DNA of 26,793 bases from Bacteroidales bacterium (GTDB taxonomy: Bacteria; Bacteroidota; Bacteroidia; Bacteroidales; ML635J-15). A program made the position numbers and the translations under genes. Where the stretch lies: positions 1 to 26,793 of the forward strand of contig JALOAQ010000029.1 in NCBI GenBank assembly GCA_023228725.1, written 5' to 3'. This document shows positions 23,072-26,793 of the stretch, piece after piece (within the stretch, counting starts at the first letter, position 1; each line of letters opens with the position of its first letter). Under the pieces are notes generated by a model, which searched no databases, was not told the origin of the DNA, and saw nothing but the letters and a program-made list of their open reading frames with translations.

Positions 23072-23938
23072 TTATTTATCACCATTTTCAGCTTCTTCAT
23101 CATCCAACTTGGATTGCAGTTTATCTTTTGCTTCATCAACCACAGTTTGATCTTTTGTTAACCATATATCAACACTATAACCTAAATTTACTTGATTTAT
23201 TGTGCTAGCATTAGGTGATTGTCTATAGACTTTTGCGTTTGCGGAATCTTGAGCATTTCTAACTGTATTATCATAAACAGTAGCCCCAAGATTAAGATAT
23301 AAATCTAATAAATTATCAGAAGCCTCTTTTCTAGTAAGTCCAACTAAAGCAGGAACATTTGTTGTTTTATCGCTTAGCCCTAAACCAAGCACTAGGTCAA
23401 TTGTGGATCCTTTATCTAATTTAGTTCCTGGCTCTATATCTTGTCCTCTAAATAGCTGTCTAATTACAACATTTACAGCTATATCTGGAACATACCGTAG
23501 GTTTCCTACCTTTAAGCCATAATTTTCTGCCATTGAATTTACCATTTTAATTGACATTCCGATAAACTGAGGCATAGATATTTGCTCTGTGTCTTCAGAA
23601 TTAATTTTAAAATAAATTTTTCTTCCACTTTTCACTAATGAGCCTGCTTTAGGGTTTTGTTCGACCACTGAGCCTTTTGGCAAATTATCATCAAAAACTG
23701 TATCTACAATAACATATTTAAAACCATTGTCTTCCACACTAAGCAAAGCTTGATCAACTTGTGTTCCAACGAAATCAGGTACAGTAACAGATTTACCATG
23801 TTTTGTATAAGATTTTAAAGAAAAAAATAATATAATCATTAAAATAAAAGCAAGAACAATAGCAGATAATACATTAAAAATAAAAAGTTTACTTTTAAGA
23901 AAGTTCAAAAATTTATTTTTTCTTTTAAGTTTTTTCAT
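23072..23938 (-). CDS. Membrane-anchored protein with three PASTA domains
   Basis: A 288-residue protein with a basic cytoplasmic N-terminus, one transmembrane segment at about 18-41, and three PASTA domains at roughly 50-113 (VPDFVGTQVDQALLSVEDNG, VEQNPKAGSLVKSG), 117-187 (MPQFIGMSIKMVNSMAENYG, IEPGTKLDKGSTIDLVLG) and 191-263 (VPALVGLTRKEASDNLLD, RQSPNASTINQVNLG). PASTA domains bind peptidoglycan fragments in kinases and penicillin-binding proteins; here neither kinase nor transpeptidase domain is present, as usual for Bacteroidota PASTA-only proteins. The acidic tail is DDEEAENGDK. The ATG at 23938 gives MKKLKRKNKF; an upstream start at 23986 is less likely since it falls in a hairpin. First gene of a unit with the T9SS cargo gene and rluD. 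Confidence 0.9.
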   Translation of the reverse strand: MKKLKRKNKFLNFLKSKLFIFNVLSAIVLAFILMIILFFSLKSYTKHGKSVTVPDFVGTQVDQALLSVEDNGFKYVIVDTVFDDNLPKGSVVEQNPKAGSLVKSGRKIYFKINSEDTEQISMPQFIGMSIKMVNSMAENYGLKVGNLRYVPDIAVNVVIRQLFRGQDIEPGTKLDKGSTIDLVLGLGLSDKTTNVPALVGLTRKEASDNLLDLYLNLGATVYDNTVRNAQDSANAKVYRQSPNASTINQVNLGYSVDIWLTKDQTVVDEAKDKLQSKLDDEEAENGDK

Positions 23939-23966
23939 AAACAAGATTTTAGGCTGTAAAAATATT

Positions 23967-24008
23967 AAAAATCTATCAAAATACAATATAAAAATGTGAT
24001 AGATTTTT
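23967..24008 (-). terminator. Perfect 12-bp inverted repeat, possible second terminator
   Basis: AAAAATCTATCA (23967-23978) and TGATAGATTTTT (23997-24008) are perfect inverted copies around an 18-nt spacer. On the minus strand the hairpin ends in a T run. It lies between the terminator at 24028-24059 and the PASTA gene, so it may be a backup terminator for the SprB-repeat gene or an operator for the PASTA unit. Confidence 0.5.
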
Positions 24009-24027
24009 ACTTATTTTATGCTTACAC

Positions 24028-24059
24028 AAAAAAAAGAGCTATATTATGATAGCCCTTTT
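24028..24059 (-). terminator. Rho-independent terminator of the SprB-repeat gene
   Basis: On the minus strand AAAAGGGCTAT pairs with ATAGCTCTTTT (one G-U) around a 6-nt loop and runs into eight T. It lies just past the stop codon at 24066. Confidence 0.85.
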
Positions 24060-24065
24060 ATTTTT

Positions 24066-26793
24066 TTAATACACAACGGTAACTACGCCCGTTATTGGTT
24101 CTAAATCATTATGAAGATCGATTATATATTGATAAGAGCCTGCAGGAACAAATTTTCCATTATATTTTCCGTCCCAAAATTCTTCACCAGATCTAGCTTG
24201 ATACATTTTTTGACCCCATCTATTAAACACATAAACAATAGCGTCTTTATACATTTCAATAAAATCAATTTGCCAAGTATCGTTTATACCATCCCCGTTT
24301 GGTGTAAATGCATCAGGGATTCTTAAGCATAAGCTAGAACTTTCTGTGAGCAAAATACCTAAACTCTTACTACAAGTATTATTATCTGTAACTGTTACAT
24401 TATACTGTCCTGCTCCGAGATTATTAACAATACTTGTTGTATCATTAGTATTCCACAAAATTTTATATGGTAAATTTCCACCTACGATTTGCACTCCTAC
24501 TAATCCATTTTTAGCACCTTTACAAGTTACGTGAGCAACTTCGGGATACAAGTGCATTTCACTAGGTTCTGAAATTGAAAAATGCACTTCATTTTTACAA
24601 TTATTTGCATCAAAAATTTGCACGGAATAATCCCCTGCATGTAATGATTGAACCATGATTCCTGTTCCTATAGTAGCGTTAAACTGTCTCCAGAAATAAT
24701 TATATGGAGCTGTACCACCAACTCCTTCAGCACTTGCAGTTCCGTCATACCTACCATAACAAGTAACATCTCTAACTTGTAGGTCAACACTTAGAGAGTT
24801 TTCCGGTTCTTTAATAACTACAAAATCGCTTGCCGAACAACCATTCATATCAGTTACTTGAACATTATAAGTATCTGCTTTTAAAGATGAGATATGGCTG
24901 GATACAGGACCATGAGCCCATTGGTAAACATATGGGAACACACCACCAGCAACATTTACCGTAGCTTGGCCAGATTTTTCGCCTCTACACATTATATCTG
25001 TTTTATCAAAAGATATAGTTATTTTATCTGGTTGTTGCAAATCATAAGACACAACACCAAAACAGCCATACGCATCAGTAACAGTTACAGTATAAGTACC
25101 TGCTCCGATATTACTTAGATTTTGTGAGGTTTGCCCCGAAATTGACCATTGATAAGAGAATGGACTAGCACCATCTTCCATAAGAGCCTGTAAAACTCCG
25201 GTTGTATATCCATGACATTTTACACCTTGTACTTCTATAATTGATGCTTCTGAACCTCCAAAAAAGTCCACATTAGCATTAATTACTTTTGAACAAGAAT
25301 TAGCATCAGTTATAGTTGCAGTGTACCCTCCAGGATGAAGGCCTGTAATATGGGCACCTGTATGTCCTTCTGTCCAGTTTACGGTATATTCTCCAACTCC
25401 ACCGGAAATATTTAATACTAATTCACCGTCAAATTCTCCACATTCTGTAGGCACATTACTAACTGTAGCTTGGATTGGAGCTGGATTATTTAAAGTCCTA
25501 CAAACCTCTAAGCTACAGCCTGCACCATCAGTAATAGTTAAACAATATTGGTTACCACCACCCAAATTTTGTATTGTATTATCACTTGAGCCGGTATTCC
25601 ACAAATAAGTATAAGTAGGCGTTCCACCGGTAACTGTAACACTTATTTTTCCATTTAAGTCATTATGACAGAGAGGATCAATAGCCGTAACATCAACATC
25701 TATACCTGGACTAACAACAATTTCATGATTTATAACTGTTTTGCAATCATATTCATTAGTTACAGTTAAAGTATAAGTTCCTGCATTTGCTAATACACAG
25801 TTTGTAATAACAGGATTTTGCTCTACAGAAGAGAAGGAATTAGGTCCCTCCCACACATAAGTAGCATTATCAACTGTAGTAGTATTAAATTCAATATTTT
25901 GTCCTGTACAATACGGGCTTCCACTTGTAAGATTAACTGTCTGCACGGGATACACTACAACATTAACTGAGTCTAAGGCATAACAACCATAATCATCTCC
26001 AACAGTAACATAATACATACCGCTCATAGACGGAGTTGATGCTGGTCGGCTAGGATCTTGACTATCTGCCGTATAACCATTAGGACCAGACCACATGAAC
26101 AAACTCGCAGGATTTTCGGTTGTTAAAGTTAAATTTAAAGTTTCGCCTTGACAAACAGGACTATTGCTTGAAGCCTGAGGATTTAAGGGGGGAGCACCTC
26201 CCATAAAAATAGTTTCAATATATTCACAAATTCCTTCTGAATCTGTAACTGTTATAGTATAATCTCCATAACACAAACCAGAGATATTGGCAGTATTAGC
26301 AGTAAAACCATCAGGACCGCTCCAACTTACAGCATATGGAGGAGCTCCACCACCAATATTTGTAGTTTCAATTTCGCCGTCACAATTTCCTGAACAACCA
26401 GTTGGAAATACAACATTTACATCAGCTGTAATTCCAACAATAGTAAAAGGCAAATCAGTTGCTTGATTTACATTTTCGCATTTATCCTCAACGCTTCCAG
26501 GCAAAATAGAAAGCACATAATCTCCAGATTGAGACAAATAATCACCTAGTTGCAAAGTCCACACATCATCATACCAAGTACCTGAATAAGTATTAGAAGA
26601 AGCCGCAGCACATACTATACTATAAACATCATCTATTTCATAAGTTCCATTAGGACCGGTTAGCACAAAATCGGCTGGCTGAACACTTGAACACCAGACT
26701 GATTCAGAAAACTGTATAGTTAAAGATGAAGAACCACAATAAGGTTCATAAACCAAACTTTCTAATTCTGGTGGCGAATTATCTACTATTGTT
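24066..26793 (-). CDS. Giant SprB-repeat surface protein with T9SS type B sorting domain (N-terminus outside window)
   Basis: At least 909 codons are visible and the frame stays open to the last base, reading TIVDNSPPELESLVYEPY at the edge, so the gene is partial. The first ~110 visible residues form an adhesion-like beta domain. Then come about seven SprB-type repeats of about 75 residues (pattern: C-x-G-x-x-x-G, GG-x-x-PY-x-Y-x-W, G-x-Y-x-V-x-V-T-D-x-x-x-C), the first being separated from the rest by two Ig/PKD-like domains. The C-terminal ~88 residues are a gliding-associated CHU_C domain: IPDAFTPNGDGINDTW, VYVFNRWGQKMYQ, FWDGKYNGKFVPAGSYQYII. Such proteins are carried by T9SS to the surface as adhesins; SprB itself drives gliding in Flavobacterium. 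Each repeat has paired cysteines that probably form disulfides. A terminator follows. Confidence 0.92.
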   Translation of the reverse strand, partial: TIVDNSPPELESLVYEPYCGSSSLTIQFSESVWCSSVQPADFVLTGPNGTYEIDDVYSIVCAAASSNTYSGTWYDDVWTLQLGDYLSQSGDYVLSILPGSVEDKCENVNQATDLPFTIVGITADVNVVFPTGCSGNCDGEIETTNIGGGAPPYAVSWSGPDGFTANTANISGLCYGDYTITVTDSEGICEYIETIFMGGAPPLNPQASSNSPVCQGETLNLTLTTENPASLFMWSGPNGYTADSQDPSRPASTPSMSGMYYVTVGDDYGCYALDSVNVVVYPVQTVNLTSGSPYCTGQNIEFNTTTVDNATYVWEGPNSFSSVEQNPVITNCVLANAGTYTLTVTNEYDCKTVINHEIVVSPGIDVDVTAIDPLCHNDLNGKISVTVTGGTPTYTYLWNTGSSDNTIQNLGGGNQYCLTITDGAGCSLEVCRTLNNPAPIQATVSNVPTECGEFDGELVLNISGGVGEYTVNWTEGHTGAHITGLHPGGYTATITDANSCSKVINANVDFFGGSEASIIEVQGVKCHGYTTGVLQALMEDGASPFSYQWSISGQTSQNLSNIGAGTYTVTVTDAYGCFGVVSYDLQQPDKITISFDKTDIMCRGEKSGQATVNVAGGVFPYVYQWAHGPVSSHISSLKADTYNVQVTDMNGCSASDFVVIKEPENSLSVDLQVRDVTCYGRYDGTASAEGVGGTAPYNYFWRQFNATIGTGIMVQSLHAGDYSVQIFDANNCKNEVHFSISEPSEMHLYPEVAHVTCKGAKNGLVGVQIVGGNLPYKILWNTNDTTSIVNNLGAGQYNVTVTDNNTCSKSLGILLTESSSLCLRIPDAFTPNGDGINDTWQIDFIEMYKDAIVYVFNRWGQKMYQARSGEEFWDGKYNGKFVPAGSYQYIIDLHNDLEPITGVVTVVY

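Noticed and set aside
24400..26400. Periodic pattern of about 225 bp considered as a DNA repeat array
   Set aside because: The periodicity is at protein level (SprB-type repeats); the DNA of the units is well diverged, so no separate repeat feature is warranted.

Overview
This is a chromosomal window of about 30% GC from a member of the Bacteroidota. The lineage is shown by several things at once: a gldH gliding-motility lipoprotein, a type IX secretion (T9SS) type A sorting domain, a gliding-associated (type B, CHU_C) sorting domain behind SprB-like repeats, a moxR-DUF58-bat aerotolerance operon, lipoproteins with Bacteroidota-style lipoboxes, and many starts preceded by the Bacteroidota -7 promoter box TAnnTTTG rather than a Shine-Dalgarno sequence. 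The nearest group cannot be fixed from the sequence alone; an uncultured Bacteroidales or Flavobacteriia-like organism fits.

Layout. 1-1255 (minus): ychF, then the first 50 codons of hisS, which leaves the window. 1386-3603: a lipoprotein with two similar halves, a small lipoprotein of a three-member local family, and a PD-(D/E)XK transposase-family (Rpn-like) protein. 3604-4192: a 589-base gene-free stretch of higher GC, full of inverted repeats. 4193-4648: a secreted TonB C-terminal-domain protein. 4655-10760 (minus): moxR, DUF58, a membrane-anchored BatD/DUF4381-like protein, batA, batB and batC, tightly packed. 11013-14478 (plus): a deoxynucleoside kinase, an OmpA/TPR lipoprotein and two tandem small lipoproteins related to the one at 2267-2635. 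14700-15059 (minus): an RRM RNA-binding protein. 15206-19109 (minus): a compact five-gene unit holB, ricT-like, gldH, trmB and an alkyltransferase-like gene. 19184-20134 (plus): an AEC transporter. 20152-23938 (minus): a PASTA protein, a T9SS cargo protein and rluD. 24066 to the window end (minus): a giant SprB-repeat T9SS cargo protein whose N-terminus lies outside.

How the genes fit together. Much of the window concerns the cell envelope: gldH (gliding and T9SS-linked), two T9SS cargo proteins, Bat proteins (inner-membrane von Willebrand A proteins served by a MoxR ATPase), OmpA-like and TonB-like periplasmic proteins, and several lipoproteins. Housekeeping genes (hisS, ychF, holB, trmB, rluD) are interleaved with them.

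Most notable observations: a near-perfect 75-bp in-frame duplication inside gldH; two genes (deoxynucleoside kinase and AEC transporter) whose -7 box ends exactly 4 nt before the ATG, predicting leaderless mRNAs; three paralogous small lipoproteins with a shared Cys-Glu motif near the C-terminus; a bat operon without batD/batE in their usual place after batC; and a repeat-rich intergenic island next to the transposase-like gene. I saw no CRISPR array, rRNA, tRNA or complete insertion sequence, and no clear new defence or biosynthetic system.
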